50,337 bases of DNA, taken from the NCBI GenBank assembly GCA_030538155.1, contig JAUNUN010000011.1:16447-66783 (forward strand). Reading direction: 5' to 3'. The stretch comes from a bacterium. GTDB taxonomy: Bacteria > Desulfobacterota > Desulfobulbia > Desulfobulbales > Desulfobulbaceae. The position numbers and the translations under genes are program-made. Position 1 is the stretch's first letter, and each line of letters opens with the position of its first letter. The notes below the pieces were generated by a model. The model saw nothing but the letters and a program-made list of their open reading frames with translations, did no database searches and had not been told where the DNA came from. This document shows, one piece after another, positions 9,051-17,708 of this stretch.

Positions 9051-9479
9051 TTACTTCGCCAGCTTGGTCGGCGCGGGCAGATTGCTTTCCAGCAGGAGGC
9101 ATTCGTCATCCAGGTTGGGGCCTCTTTCGCCGGGATACTCGTTAGACGCGCCTTCTGCGGTGGTGCGGATAGGGAACTTAAAACGTTTGATGTTACCGTT
9201 TCTGAATTTCACTGTCCACATGATGGAGTCAGAGGAACGCATGGGGTGCACCTGACCTCCCATGGGGACGAAGTCGTCATAGGCACGAACGAAGATCGCG
9301 CCCTGCGGGCAGATCTTAACGCAGGAGTAGCACTCCCAGCAGGCATCCGGCTCCTGATTGTACGCCTTCATTTCCTTCACGTTCAGGACCATCAGGTCAT
9401 TGGGACAGATGTACATGCAGGCGGTCTTGTCGCCACCTTTGCAACCGTCACACTTTGAAGGATCTACGTAACTTGGCAT
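9051..9479 (-). CDS. aprB: Adenylylsulfate reductase, beta subunit
   Basis: AprB is the iron-sulfur subunit that hands electrons to the AprA flavin. The 142-residue chain carries two 4Fe-4S motifs: an N-terminal one with the insertion typical of AprB (CDGCKGGDKTACMYICP, about 10-26) and CWECYSCVKICP (about 47-58). The C-terminal tail (GERGPNLDDECLLLE) is the arm that wraps AprA in known structures. The start at 9479 has GAGGAGGT upstream. It heads the aprBA unit behind a promoter about 200 bases upstream. Confidence 0.97.
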   Translation of the reverse strand: MPSYVDPSKCDGCKGGDKTACMYICPNDLMVLNVKEMKAYNQEPDACWECYSCVKICPQGAIFVRAYDDFVPMGGQVHPMRSSDSIMWTVKFRNGNIKRFKFPIRTTAEGASNEYPGERGPNLDDECLLLESNLPAPTKLAK

Positions 9480-9619
9480 TCAACTACCTCCTCACTTGGT
9501 TTTATCAGTTGATGACTCCCAATACGGTCGTCATTACCCTTGCGGGCCCTCTCCCTTGATTAGGCGCCACAGCAACCCACGAACTGCAAAGTTAAGCGTC
9601 CCATTTTCTTCGTTCTCTT

Positions 9620-9636
9620 TTGAACAACTGTTTCAA
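9620..9636. promoter_or_regulatory. Palindrome in the aprB leader
   Basis: TTGAACAACTGTTTCAA is a 17-base imperfect palindrome with perfect 5-base arms (TTGAA/TTCAA). It lies downstream of the proposed aprB promoter. It could be an operator for a CRP/FNR- or Rex-like regulator; no regulator is identified. Confidence 0.3.
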
Positions 9637-9640
9637 GCGA

Positions 9641-9666
9641 AAAAAATGAACGCTCACTCATTTTTT
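9641..9666. promoter_or_regulatory. Inverted repeat near the aprB transcription start
   Basis: Nine-base arms AAAAAATGA and TCATTTTTT flank an 8-base centre (ACGCTCAC). The inner part, TGAACGCTCACTCA, looks like a two-fold-symmetric TetR-type operator. It lies just downstream of the proposed promoter, where a bound protein would block elongation. Confidence 0.4.
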
Positions 9667-9676
9667 ACAGTGTAAA

Positions 9677-9705
9677 GGTTTAATTTGTCCGCCAAATTAA
9701 GTCAA
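9677..9705 (-). promoter_or_regulatory. Promoter of aprBA
   Basis: On the minus strand TTGACT (9700-9705) and TAAACC (9677-9682) are 17 bases apart. The spacer contains the inverted repeat AATTTG-GCGGA-CAAATT, a possible operator inside the promoter. The predicted leader is about 190 bases. The rest of the 331-base gap 9480-9810 contains no gene that I can see; the ftsK side has no clear terminator. Confidence 0.6.
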
Positions 9706-9810
9706 GAAAAATCGTCAAAACAAGGCTGAGCAGCGAAACTTAAAAGAAACATCAAAGAAATAGATATATAGTAGGGCGACTTTTCCCGCCGCGCTGCCGA
9801 CAGGTCGGAA

Positions 9811-12057
9811 TCAGCGAATCTTGTCCTCATCGGCCTCATAATTGCTGCGCACCAGCACCTCACGGGGCCGGGATCCATCCGCCGGACCGACTATCCCCTC
9901 CCGCTCCATCAGTTCGATCATGCGGGCAGCCCGATTGTAGCCAACCCGCAAGCGTCGCTGCACCATAGAGATGGAGGCTACGCCCGTTTCCGTGACCACG
10001 GCCACGGCTTCGTCGTACTTCTCGTCGTATTCATCAGCCTCAACCGCTGCCGGCTCCGCATCTTCTTCCATCTCATGGAGCACATTGACGTCATATTCGG
10101 CCGTACCCTGGCTTTTCAGATACTCCACCAAGCGCTCCGTCTCTTGCTCGGAGATGAACGCGCCATGGATGCGCTGCAACTTGGCAGCGCCGGGCGGCAG
10201 GAAGAGCATGTCGCCCATGCCCAGAAGATGCTCTGCCCCGGAACCATCGAGAATAGTGCGTGAATCCACTTTGGAAGATACCTTGAAGGAGATGCGGGTG
10301 GGAAAGTTCGCCTTGATCAAGCCGGTGAGCACATCCACCGACGGTCGCTGGGTGGCCAAGACTATGTGCATGCCTGCGGCGCGCGCCATCTGGGCCAAAC
10401 GGGCGATGGAGGTTTCCACATCCTTAGAGGCTACCATCATCAGATCAGCCAGTTCATCCACAATGATGACGATGTAAGGCAGAGGTTCATCCGCCACCTC
10501 GTTGTAGGACAAAAAGGACTTGACCCGCCGCTCTTCAAGAAGTCGGTAGCGCCGCTCCATCTCACGCACCGCCCACAGAAGCGCCCGGCTCGCCATCTTG
10601 GCCTCCACCACCACCGGGTGCAGGAGATGGGGGATATCGTCATACACCGAGAGTTCAATCCGCTTGGGATCAATCATTAAGAGCCGCACCTCTTCCGGCG
10701 TGGCTTTGAAGAGGATGGAGGCAATAAAAGCGTTGATAGCAACCGATTTGCCCGCGCCCGTGGCTCCGGCAATGAGCAGATGCGGCATGCGAGCAAGATT
10801 AGCCACCACCGGCTTGCCCACCACATCAAAGCCCAGGGCCAGGCTGAGCTTGGAACGCGCGGTCTGATACTCATCGGAAAGAAGAATATCGCGTAGATAC
10901 ACGGTGCTGCGTACCGGATTGGGGATTTCAATACCAATGGCAACCTTGCCGGGAATAGAGCCGACAATGCGCACCCGGTCCACCTTGAGCACCATGGCCA
11001 GGTCATCGGCGAGAGAAACCACCCGGCTGATTTTCACCCCTGGTGCGGGCGAAAATTCATAGGTCGTAACCACCGGCCCTGGCGAAATACCGGCCACTTC
11101 ACCCTGCACGCCAAAATCCTGCAGTTTCTCCACCAGGATATTGCTGACGCTGTAGTAATGCTCGCGGTCGAGTTCGGTTTCGATCTCAGGATTTGCATCC
11201 AAAAGCTCAAGCTGGGGCAGTTTGAAATACCCTTGGCGGCGAACAGGGGGCTGGCGCTGCGGTTTGGAACGCTCCCGCTCCTGTGGTAGTGCACGAGTTG
11301 CCGGGCGCGGCGGCACTGGTTCTTCTAACGGATCATCAAGCAGCGCATCTTCTTCATCGAGGCTTGCATACCCCGCCTCCTCCCTGTATGCGCCGCCTTC
11401 CAGCGAGAACTCCGGATCGAAAGGCTCTTCCTCTTGCAATGTACCCGTGCGCATCGGCGTCTCCCTTTCCGACTCGGCAAAGCTGCGTCGCCGGACAGGC
11501 GCACGCCTACGGTTCTGACCACGCTCACGGAGCGCGGTTAGGGAAAAACGCATGGCAGCCATTAGGGAAAAAAGCAGCAGCAGGAAGAGCGCCATGACAC
11601 TGCCGGCCGTACCAATGAAGGTGTTCAAAAACGGCCAGATCAGGGTGCCGAGATAGCCGCCTGGTTTCACGAAGGTCGCCGGAAGCAGCACTTGCTTAAA
11701 AGCGCCAAAGAGCCCTGAGGAGGCCAGGGCTATGCCGCTCATGCCCGCCAGTACATGGGGCAGACGGCGCTCGCTCTCCTGCCCCCGAATGACGCGGAAG
11801 GTACGAAGGGACAGCAGAAAAAGCGGGAAAAAGGCGACCAGGCCAAAAAACGAGAAAAGATAGTGGGCGGTGTAGAAGCCCAAGGCACCGCACCAGTTAT
11901 CACCGGGCTCCTGCAGGTGCGGCTCTACTCCAAACAGGGGCAGCAGATAACTAATGAGACTGAGCAACAGGAGCAGGGTCAGAAAAAGCAAAAGAAGGGA
12001 GGCCACCTCGTACCTGCGCCCGGCTTTACGCGGCCTGCCTGTGCCAACTGCATCCAT
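9811..12057 (-). CDS. ftsK: DNA translocase FtsK/SpoIIIE
   Basis: FtsK is a septum-anchored ATPase that pumps chromosomal DNA during division and helps resolve chromosome dimers. The 748-residue protein has an N-terminal membrane domain with about four hydrophobic segments (roughly 18-42, 60-90, 102-125, 135-170). A charged, proline-rich linker (about 180-290) follows, then the RecA-like motor with Walker A GATGAGKS (about 431-438) and Walker B VIIVDELADLM. The C-terminal winged-helix gamma domain (ISMVQRRLRVGYNRAARMIE) reads KOPS sites in the family. It is the last gene of the TPR-rib-nusB-ftsK run, 50 bases after nusB. Confidence 0.96.
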   Translation of the reverse strand: MDAVGTGRPRKAGRRYEVASLLLLFLTLLLLLSLISYLLPLFGVEPHLQEPGDNWCGALGFYTAHYLFSFFGLVAFFPLFLLSLRTFRVIRGQESERRLPHVLAGMSGIALASSGLFGAFKQVLLPATFVKPGGYLGTLIWPFLNTFIGTAGSVMALFLLLLFSLMAAMRFSLTALRERGQNRRRAPVRRRSFAESERETPMRTGTLQEEEPFDPEFSLEGGAYREEAGYASLDEEDALLDDPLEEPVPPRPATRALPQERERSKPQRQPPVRRQGYFKLPQLELLDANPEIETELDREHYYSVSNILVEKLQDFGVQGEVAGISPGPVVTTYEFSPAPGVKISRVVSLADDLAMVLKVDRVRIVGSIPGKVAIGIEIPNPVRSTVYLRDILLSDEYQTARSKLSLALGFDVVGKPVVANLARMPHLLIAGATGAGKSVAINAFIASILFKATPEEVRLLMIDPKRIELSVYDDIPHLLHPVVVEAKMASRALLWAVREMERRYRLLEERRVKSFLSYNEVADEPLPYIVIIVDELADLMMVASKDVETSIARLAQMARAAGMHIVLATQRPSVDVLTGLIKANFPTRISFKVSSKVDSRTILDGSGAEHLLGMGDMLFLPPGAAKLQRIHGAFISEQETERLVEYLKSQGTAEYDVNVLHEMEEDAEPAAVEADEYDEKYDEAVAVVTETGVASISMVQRRLRVGYNRAARMIELMEREGIVGPADGSRPREVLVRSNYEADEDKIR

Positions 12058-12107
12058 GCTGCTCTGAATATCGCTTACCTGAAAAGAAAGGGGAGGGAAA
12101 AATCAAG

Positions 12108-12545
12108 TTACGAACGCTGGGGGCGAGGCCGCGCCCCGTGCAAACTATCTAGGATACCATTGATGAAAGGGGCTGAATCGTCGATGGAAAAGCGCTTGGC
12201 AATCTCCAGGGCCTCGTTGATCACCACCTGAGCAGGAGCGTCTTCCGCCCAGCGCAGCTCATAGGCGGCAATGCGCAGGATAGTCCTGTCCACCGCAGAC
12301 ATGCGCTCCACCCGCCAGTTGTGGGAATGGGCCGCGATATCCTGGTCCAGTTCGCGCCAATGCCGACACACCCCTTCCACCAGATTGCGGGCATAGGGCA
12401 GGGCTGCGCGGGTACTGGCGAAGTGCTCGCTAAAGCCGGCAAAAGCAGCCTGTACTTCAGCAAGAGGCGCAGTCAGCCCGGCCTGCATGTCCAGGCTGAA
12501 AAGGAATTGCAGCGCCAGTTCGCGCGCTTGTCGTCGAAGTCCCAT
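12108..12545 (-). CDS. nusB: Transcription antitermination factor NusB
   Basis: NusB binds boxA RNA with ribosomal protein S10 and prevents premature termination in rRNA operons. The 145-residue all-helical protein has the family start RRQARELALQFLFSLD and the C-terminal block INEALEIAKRFSIDDSAPFINGILD. It follows ribH by 71 bases; ribH-nusB adjacency is very common in bacteria. Confidence 0.96.
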   Translation of the reverse strand: MGLRRQARELALQFLFSLDMQAGLTAPLAEVQAAFAGFSEHFASTRAALPYARNLVEGVCRHWRELDQDIAAHSHNWRVERMSAVDRTILRIAAYELRWAEDAPAQVVINEALEIAKRFSIDDSAPFINGILDSLHGARPRPQRS

Positions 12546-12616
12546 ACCGGCTAGCTAAACACTGAAAGTAAACACTAAAGACACAAAAGCCGACCTTGGC
12601 AACCAGGCAACAGGGC

Positions 12617-13084
12617 TTATGCCAGCCCGTCCAGCAGGTTGACCATTTCCAGGGCCGCAACGGCAACGTCCGAGCCCTTGTTGCCCGCCTTGGTGCCTGC
12701 CCGCTCAATGGCCTGCTCAATGGTATCGGTGGTGAGTACGCCAAAAAGAATGGGTATGCCCGTGTCTAGCATCACCTGGGCCGTACCCTTGGCCACCTCT
12801 CCAGCCACATAGTCGAAATGCGGGGTGGCCCCACGTATGACCGCGCCCAAGCAGAGGACCGCATGATAGCGGCCTGATCTGGCCATTTTCTGGGCGGCAA
12901 GGGGGATTTCGAATGCACCGGGAACGCGGGCGACCACGATATCATCGCCGTTTACTCCTGAGCGCACTAGAGAATCGATAGCGCCATCCAACAGTTTTTC
13001 CGCGATAAAGGAGTTGAAACGGGACACCACAATCCCGACTTTGCGGCCATCTCCCTTCAAGGAACCTTCAATATATTGTGCCAT
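12617..13084 (-). CDS. ribH: 6,7-dimethyl-8-ribityllumazine synthase
   Basis: RibH condenses the ribityl-aminouracil intermediate with 3,4-dihydroxy-2-butanone 4-phosphate to give lumazine, the step before riboflavin. The 155-residue length is standard. Visible motifs are VVSRFNSFI at the N-terminus, VPGAFEIPL for the substrate loop, and [14 protein letters not shown], which contains the catalytic histidine. It sits in ribE-ribBA-ribH-nusB and starts with AGGAGC upstream. Confidence 0.97.
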   Translation of the reverse strand: MAQYIEGSLKGDGRKVGIVVSRFNSFIAEKLLDGAIDSLVRSGVNGDDIVVARVPGAFEIPLAAQKMARSGRYHAVLCLGAVIRGATPHFDYVAGEVAKGTAQVMLDTGIPILFGVLTTDTIEQAIERAGTKAGNKGSDVAVAALEMVNLLDGLA

Positions 13085-13133
13085 GTTATGCTCCTTTATC
13101 TATGAATTCGCATGCAGACCGATAACAGTTTAC

Positions 13134-14375
13134 TCAAGATTTTCCAATGGTGCATCCCGAGGGAAGATCATTGCACAGTTTGAGCAAATGTCCCATTTTA
13201 TCCCGCTTGGTACTCAGATAGCGCATGCTCTCCTCACCCGCCGGCATCTCAATGGGCAGACGACTGACCACCTCAAGACCATAGCCTTCAAGGCCGATGA
13301 TTTTTTTCGGGTTGTTGGTCAAAAGGCGCATCTTGCGCACCCCCAAATCACGCAGTATTTGCGCGCCAATACCATAGTCGCGCAGATCCGGCTTAAATCC
13401 GAGGCGAGTATTTGCCTCCACCGTGTCCAGGCCTTCATCTTGGAGCACATAGGCCTTCAATTTGTTGACCAGACCGATGCCCCGGCCCTCCTGGCGCATA
13501 TAGACAATCACCCCGCGGCCCTCCCTGGCAACCATCTGCATGGCAGCGTGTAACTGCGACCCGCAGTCGCAACGGGCTGAATCAAAAACATCACCGGTCA
13601 GGCATTCCGAATGTACCCGCACCATAATGGGTTCCTCGGGAGTGATATCTCCCATAACCAGCGCCACGTGCTCGCAGTGATCAATATCATTCTGGTAGGC
13701 GATCACCCGGAATTCACCGGCATGGCAGGTGGGCAAACGGGCCTCAGCCGCCCGCCGCACCAGCACATCCTTGCACAGCCGATAGGCGACTAAATCGGCA
13801 ATGGTTGCAATCTTAAGACCGTGTTCTTCGGCAAAGACTTCCAGATCCGGCCTGCGGGCCATGGTGCCGTCATCCTTCATAATTTCGCAGATGATCCCGG
13901 CGGTGCGCATGCCAGCGATACGGGCCAGATCCACCGATCCCTCGGTCTGACCGGTACGCACGAGGACTCCGCCCGCCTTGGCGCGCAGAGGGAAAATATG
14001 CCCCGGGCTGATGATGTCACGCGGAGTGGCCTTCGGGTCTACGGCAGCGGCAATGGTGCGGGCGCGGTCTGCAGCCGAAATACCGGTACTGACACCGGTA
14101 CGGGCCTCGATACTGATGGTGAAACCGGTGCCGTAGGGCGACTGGTTGTTGCTCACCATCATGGGCAGGTCAAGCTGCTGCACAATGTCCGGACTTAAGG
14201 CCAGGCAAATGAGACCACGACCATGTTTGGCCATGAAGTTGATCGCCTCCGGCGTGACCGCCTCGGCCGCCATGCAGAGGTCTCCTTCGTTTTCCCGGTC
14301 TTCATCGTCGACCAGAATCACCATCTTGCCGTTTTTGATATCTTCGACTACTTCCTCAATGCTGTGTGCCGCCAT
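13134..14375 (-). CDS. ribBA: Bifunctional DHBP synthase / GTP cyclohydrolase II
   Basis: RibBA makes both precursors of lumazine: 3,4-dihydroxy-2-butanone 4-phosphate from ribulose 5-phosphate (N-terminal half) and the pyrimidine intermediate from GTP (C-terminal half). The RibB part has DDEDRENEGDL and HGRGLICLAL. The RibA part has the zinc site SECLTGDVFDSARCDCG and the active-site block YMRQEGRGIGL. The 413-residue length is typical of the fusion. It lies between ribE and ribH, with gaps of 43 and 49 bases. No ribD is in the window. Confidence 0.97.
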   Translation of the reverse strand: MAAHSIEEVVEDIKNGKMVILVDDEDRENEGDLCMAAEAVTPEAINFMAKHGRGLICLALSPDIVQQLDLPMMVSNNQSPYGTGFTISIEARTGVSTGISAADRARTIAAAVDPKATPRDIISPGHIFPLRAKAGGVLVRTGQTEGSVDLARIAGMRTAGIICEIMKDDGTMARRPDLEVFAEEHGLKIATIADLVAYRLCKDVLVRRAAEARLPTCHAGEFRVIAYQNDIDHCEHVALVMGDITPEEPIMVRVHSECLTGDVFDSARCDCGSQLHAAMQMVAREGRGVIVYMRQEGRGIGLVNKLKAYVLQDEGLDTVEANTRLGFKPDLRDYGIGAQILRDLGVRKMRLLTNNPKKIIGLEGYGLEVVSRLPIEMPAGEESMRYLSTKRDKMGHLLKLCNDLPSGCTIGKS

Positions 14376-14418
14376 AGTTTTGCCTCAAGCAAGAGCTGTT
14401 CCAGCTCAATAAAACAGA

Positions 14419-15072
14419 TTACATAAAACCGTGCCTGGCCAAGAAAGCCGAATCCAGGGTCTGGCCGGAAGACGAGTTTGTTGCCTGGCCGGTTAGTAAT
14501 TTTTCAACATATTTGCCGATGATATCCACCTCGATATTGACCACATCGCCCACAGCAAGGAGACCGAGCGTGGTCTCCTGAAGGGTATGGGGAATGATGG
14601 AGACGGAAAATGAGGATTCGGTGCACGTGTTGACGGTCAGACTGATGCCGCTGATAGCAACCGACCCTTTTTCAACTACATAGCGGCTCAGGCGACTTTC
14701 CATGGAAAAGGTGAACAGGGTAAAACTGCCCAAATTCTCGCGTTTAAGCACCTTGCCCATGCAGTCCACATGCCCGCTGACCAGATGGCCGCCCAGCCTG
14801 TCTGCCAGGCGCAGGGCGCGCTCAAGATTTACCTTGGAACCGGCGCGCAAGCGGCCCAAACTGCTGCGCTCAAGGGTTTCGGGGGACACATCGGCACAAA
14901 AACTGCTTCTGGTGATTTTGCGCGCGGTCAAGCACACACCATCCACGGCAATGGATTCCCCTTCCTGGGGTTCATTCAGGCTGAATGAAGGGGTGACGGT
15001 CAACACTGCGCCACCGCCTGAAGGATGGCGCTCAACTACCGTGCCCAGGCCCTGAACAATGCCGGTGAACAT
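14419..15072 (-). CDS. ribE: Riboflavin synthase alpha chain
   Basis: RibE dismutates two lumazines into riboflavin. The 217-residue protein has the two tandem lumazine-binding barrels, each starting with the signature FTGIVQGLG and HLVSGHVDCMGKV respectively. The start at 15072 immediately follows the stop of the upstream TPR gene (TAGATG), so the two are translationally coupled. Some annotators name this gene ribC. Confidence 0.96.
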   Translation of the reverse strand: MFTGIVQGLGTVVERHPSGGGAVLTVTPSFSLNEPQEGESIAVDGVCLTARKITRSSFCADVSPETLERSSLGRLRAGSKVNLERALRLADRLGGHLVSGHVDCMGKVLKRENLGSFTLFTFSMESRLSRYVVEKGSVAISGISLTVNTCTESSFSVSIIPHTLQETTLGLLAVGDVVNIEVDIIGKYVEKLLTGQATNSSSGQTLDSAFLARHGFM

Positions 15073-15684
15073 CTACTGGCCCTGCTCCGTCTTTTCAGCC
15101 AGTTGCACGAGTTCCTCAGCCCGACGAGTATGCTTGAAATGGGTGTGGATACCGGCAGCCGAGCGGTAGGCGTCCGCAGCCCTGGCCCTGTCGCCCTGCT
15201 CGACATAGACTTCGGCCAGAATTTCCAGGGTCTCTACCACTCCCTTGGGGTTACGGGTAAGTTGATAGTGCTCCAGCATGTCGTCAAGCAGTTCAAGCGC
15301 CTTGGCCTGTTGCCCGAGTTTTCTGCAGCAGTGCACCATCTTCTTGTTAAGGGAAAGCTGTGAAAAACTGTCTTCCTCTTCTACGCAAATGGCGTGGGCC
15401 CGCTCGAAGTTAGCCATGGCCATGGCATACTCTTCCCGAGCCAGGCAGGCATCGCCCAGCCGATCGGAAGCGTTGGCCACACCAATACGATCGTCCTGCT
15501 CCTCAAAACCGCGCAGGGCATTATGAAAGCCCATGGCAGCCTGCACATACTCACCTTTGTCCAAGAGCTTGCGCGCCTCTTTATACTCCTGCCGGGCCGG
15601 ATTGTTTTCAATTTCAGCCTGCAGGCCATCCTGCTGCGGCGGGGAGCCAAGGCTGCTCAGCGGTTGCAGATTGTTCGTTGTCAT
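15073..15684 (-). CDS. TPR protein of the TPR-HEAT-TPR module
   Basis: This 203-residue soluble protein consists mainly of tetratricopeptide-like helices from about residue 30 to 190. Recognisable repeats are around AAMGFHNALRGFEE, AMANFERAHAICVEEED, ALELLDDMLEHYQ and RAADAYRSAAGIHTHF. TPRs usually hold protein partners; no catalytic motif is seen. The start overlaps the stop of the HEAT gene in an ATGA, and its stop abuts the ribE start, so it is coupled on both sides. The specific function is unknown. Confidence 0.85.
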   Translation of the reverse strand: MTTNNLQPLSSLGSPPQQDGLQAEIENNPARQEYKEARKLLDKGEYVQAAMGFHNALRGFEEQDDRIGVANASDRLGDACLAREEYAMAMANFERAHAICVEEEDSFSQLSLNKKMVHCCRKLGQQAKALELLDDMLEHYQLTRNPKGVVETLEILAEVYVEQGDRARAADAYRSAAGIHTHFKHTRRAEELVQLAEKTEQGQ

Positions 15685-16805
15685 GCTTCTTCCTGATGAA
15701 TAAGTTGGAGGGCTTCAGCGGCAAGCGCGGCCACGGTGCTGCTGTAGAGCCTGCCCTGATCCGGAATGGTGACCGGTGTACGGTCATGGGTAAGGCCCAT
15801 GATCTGCAAAGCAGCCTCCTTAGCCCGCACCCGCCCCAAGAGCCGCACAGTCAGTGCCCGCAGCACCGGATCCTGGTGGGTCAGCACCGGAAAAAGCGAA
15901 TAAAACGGCACGGCGCGGATCAGATCCGGCCTGGATGCAGCAATTTCGGTCAGCCCCCACAAAACAGCCCCACGGGTGCCGGGATCGCCCATATATGCAA
16001 AAAGATGTCGAGTGAAGGCGCCGTAAATATCCGGCCGGTTGGCAATGATGGCGCCAATGGCCTCGATCATGCCCCAAGATGAGGAGGCAGAGTCGGCACA
16101 GGCCTCAAAAAGTCGGTGTAGAAGATCTGCCACCGGCCCTGGTTCAAGGGTTGCCCCCTCGCCGCAGACCCGGCCAAGGATCCAGGCGGTTTTATACCGT
16201 TCCGCCATATCCGGGCTGTAGAGCATGCGGTGCAGAAAACGCAGAGTCCTGCGGTCATCCAGGTAGAGGGTGACCAGGGCCTCCACATTATCCTCGGACG
16301 CCAAGCGCGCCACGGTTTGTTTATCCGCCCGCATGCGTTTTCGTTTAGGATCGAGCCGGCGCGCGGGCCGGGCCGGTTCAACTGTCTCCTTGCCCGCGCC
16401 CTCCGTGCCTTGTTTCGCGGCAAAACGGGCGGCAAATTCCGCCAAGTCTTTATGCAGGCGCACAAAATACAGCACCCCGCGCACGGCGCGGCCATCCAGG
16501 TTGCGCGTCTGCACCACCTGATGGCTCACCTCATCGTAGTCATCGATCTGGCCGGTGAGATAGTCCTCATCGGGCAGCAGATCCCAGGCCAAATCCCAAT
16601 TGTCGCCACAGGCATTGACCAGGCATTCCACCATGGCAGCACCCACGTTGTGGCCTGTTGCTTCCGCCACATAGACTGCACCGCATTCGCAGCGGCCCAT
16701 GGGAAATTCGCGCAGTTTACGTTCCTGCCCATAGCTTGGACGGCCAACATCCATGCCGCAAATAGGGCACCAGGGTTTGAGCTGCAGCTCCGCCTTGCTG
16801 CTCAT
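15681..16805 (-). CDS. Zinc-ribbon/HEAT-repeat protein (DVU0298-like)
   Basis: This 374-residue protein begins with a cysteine cluster (CPIC near 18-21 and CEC near 38-40) that looks like a zinc ribbon. Next comes a mixed region with NVGAAMVECLVNACGDNWDLAWDLL. A basic stretch (about 145-165) leads into HEAT-like helical repeats to the C-terminus (about 165-370; RFLHRMLYSPDMAERYKTAW, GAVLWGLTEIAASRPDLI). I believe this matches a conserved family of sulfate reducers named after DVU0298, but that link is from memory. No enzyme motif is visible. Both ends overlap neighbouring TPR genes by ATGA. Confidence 0.75.
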   Translation of the reverse strand: MSSKAELQLKPWCPICGMDVGRPSYGQERKLREFPMGRCECGAVYVAEATGHNVGAAMVECLVNACGDNWDLAWDLLPDEDYLTGQIDDYDEVSHQVVQTRNLDGRAVRGVLYFVRLHKDLAEFAARFAAKQGTEGAGKETVEPARPARRLDPKRKRMRADKQTVARLASEDNVEALVTLYLDDRRTLRFLHRMLYSPDMAERYKTAWILGRVCGEGATLEPGPVADLLHRLFEACADSASSSWGMIEAIGAIIANRPDIYGAFTRHLFAYMGDPGTRGAVLWGLTEIAASRPDLIRAVPFYSLFPVLTHQDPVLRALTVRLLGRVRAKEAALQIMGLTHDRTPVTIPDQGRLYSSTVAALAAEALQLIHQEEA

Positions 16806-17443
16806 TCGCCAACCACGGTTTTGGCCCGCAGCGCCTCGGCAAAACGGGCATCAACACTGTAACCGAGTTCACTTGCCCGCTCCAGATGACGCTGGGCCTC
16901 GGCATACTCGCCGCTGAAGTAGAGCGCCACTGCCAGGTTATTATGCGCCATGGCCGAATCCGGCTCCAGGGTAACGGCCTGACGGGCAGCTTCAACCGCC
17001 TTGGCGTCTTCCTCGATACTGGTATAGGCCGAAGCCAGGTTCAGCCAGGCAGTGATCAGTTTGGCATCAAGCTGGGAAGCCTTGGTGTAGCTTTCAATGG
17101 CCTGCACCACTTCACCGCGCTGCTGCAGGATAAGGCCGATATTCACATGGGCCTCGGCCATTTTGGGCGAAACCTTCAGGGCGCGCCGGTTCAACTCCAG
17201 GGCCCGGTCGTAGTCGCCGCGTTCGAAATAAATCGCGCCCAGGTTGATCATGCTCTCCATGGACTGGTTATCCAGTTCAATAGCCTTTTCCAGTTGCTGT
17301 ACCGCATCGTCGCTGCGGCCGGCCTGGCGGTACACCAAACCGAGCTGATGGCGTGCCATGACATTGTCCGGCTTTTCTGCCACCACCTTTTCCAGGTCGG
17401 TGATAACTTCCTGTATATCAGCCTGCTTTTCCGTTGTTGTCAT
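16802..17443 (-). CDS. TPR-repeat protein, first gene of the TPR-HEAT-TPR module
   Basis: This 213-residue soluble protein is built from about five canonical 34-residue TPR units, from roughly residue 27 to 195. Examples are ARHQLGLVYRQAGRSDDAVQQLEKAIEL and SMINLGAIYFERGDYDRALELNRRALKV. There is no signal peptide or membrane segment. Its stop overlaps the start of the HEAT gene (ATGA). It is the first gene of a run that continues through ribE, ribBA, ribH, nusB and ftsK. The role is probably assembly or scaffolding; partners are unknown. Confidence 0.85.
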   Translation of the reverse strand: MTTTEKQADIQEVITDLEKVVAEKPDNVMARHQLGLVYRQAGRSDDAVQQLEKAIELDNQSMESMINLGAIYFERGDYDRALELNRRALKVSPKMAEAHVNIGLILQQRGEVVQAIESYTKASQLDAKLITAWLNLASAYTSIEEDAKAVEAARQAVTLEPDSAMAHNNLAVALYFSGEYAEAQRHLERASELGYSVDARFAEALRAKTVVGE

Positions 17444-17573
17444 ATTTCATTCCTTTGTCTGGATCTTTTTCGTATAACTGCCTAGCACACAGCATCAAGG
17501 CACTATAGACACCAGAGCACGGTTTGCCAAGCCAGGGCATGGAAAAGGAAAGCAGCCAACAGCTTTGCCCTCT

Positions 17574-17708
17574 TATTCCGGTTCCAGATCACGGAAATGC
17601 ATCAAGGAGGCTAGGAAAATGCGACGCAGGCGTACATGTGGGTACGTCCTGTGAGCATTTTCCGATGCCGACACCGATAGCACTTGATATGGAAATGGAA
17701 CTATTTCT
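17574..17708. repeat. MITE-like element, copy A
   Basis: This non-coding element of about 135 bases fills most of the gap between the TPR gene and ribF. Its reverse complement aligns along its whole length with copy B at 30013-30147. The two share a 21-base identical core (17617-17637 and 30078-30098). The ends are imperfect inverted repeats (GATCTGGAACCGGAA at the low end against GATATGGAAATGGAA at the high end). The centre folds into a long hairpin (17614-17663, arms GGAAAATGC/GCATTTTCC). The high end overlaps the ribF stop codon. Confidence 0.7.

Noticed and set aside
14376..17700. FMN riboswitch before the rib genes
   Set aside because: I looked for the conserved FMN-aptamer words on the minus strand upstream of ribE, ribBA and the first TPR gene and saw none.
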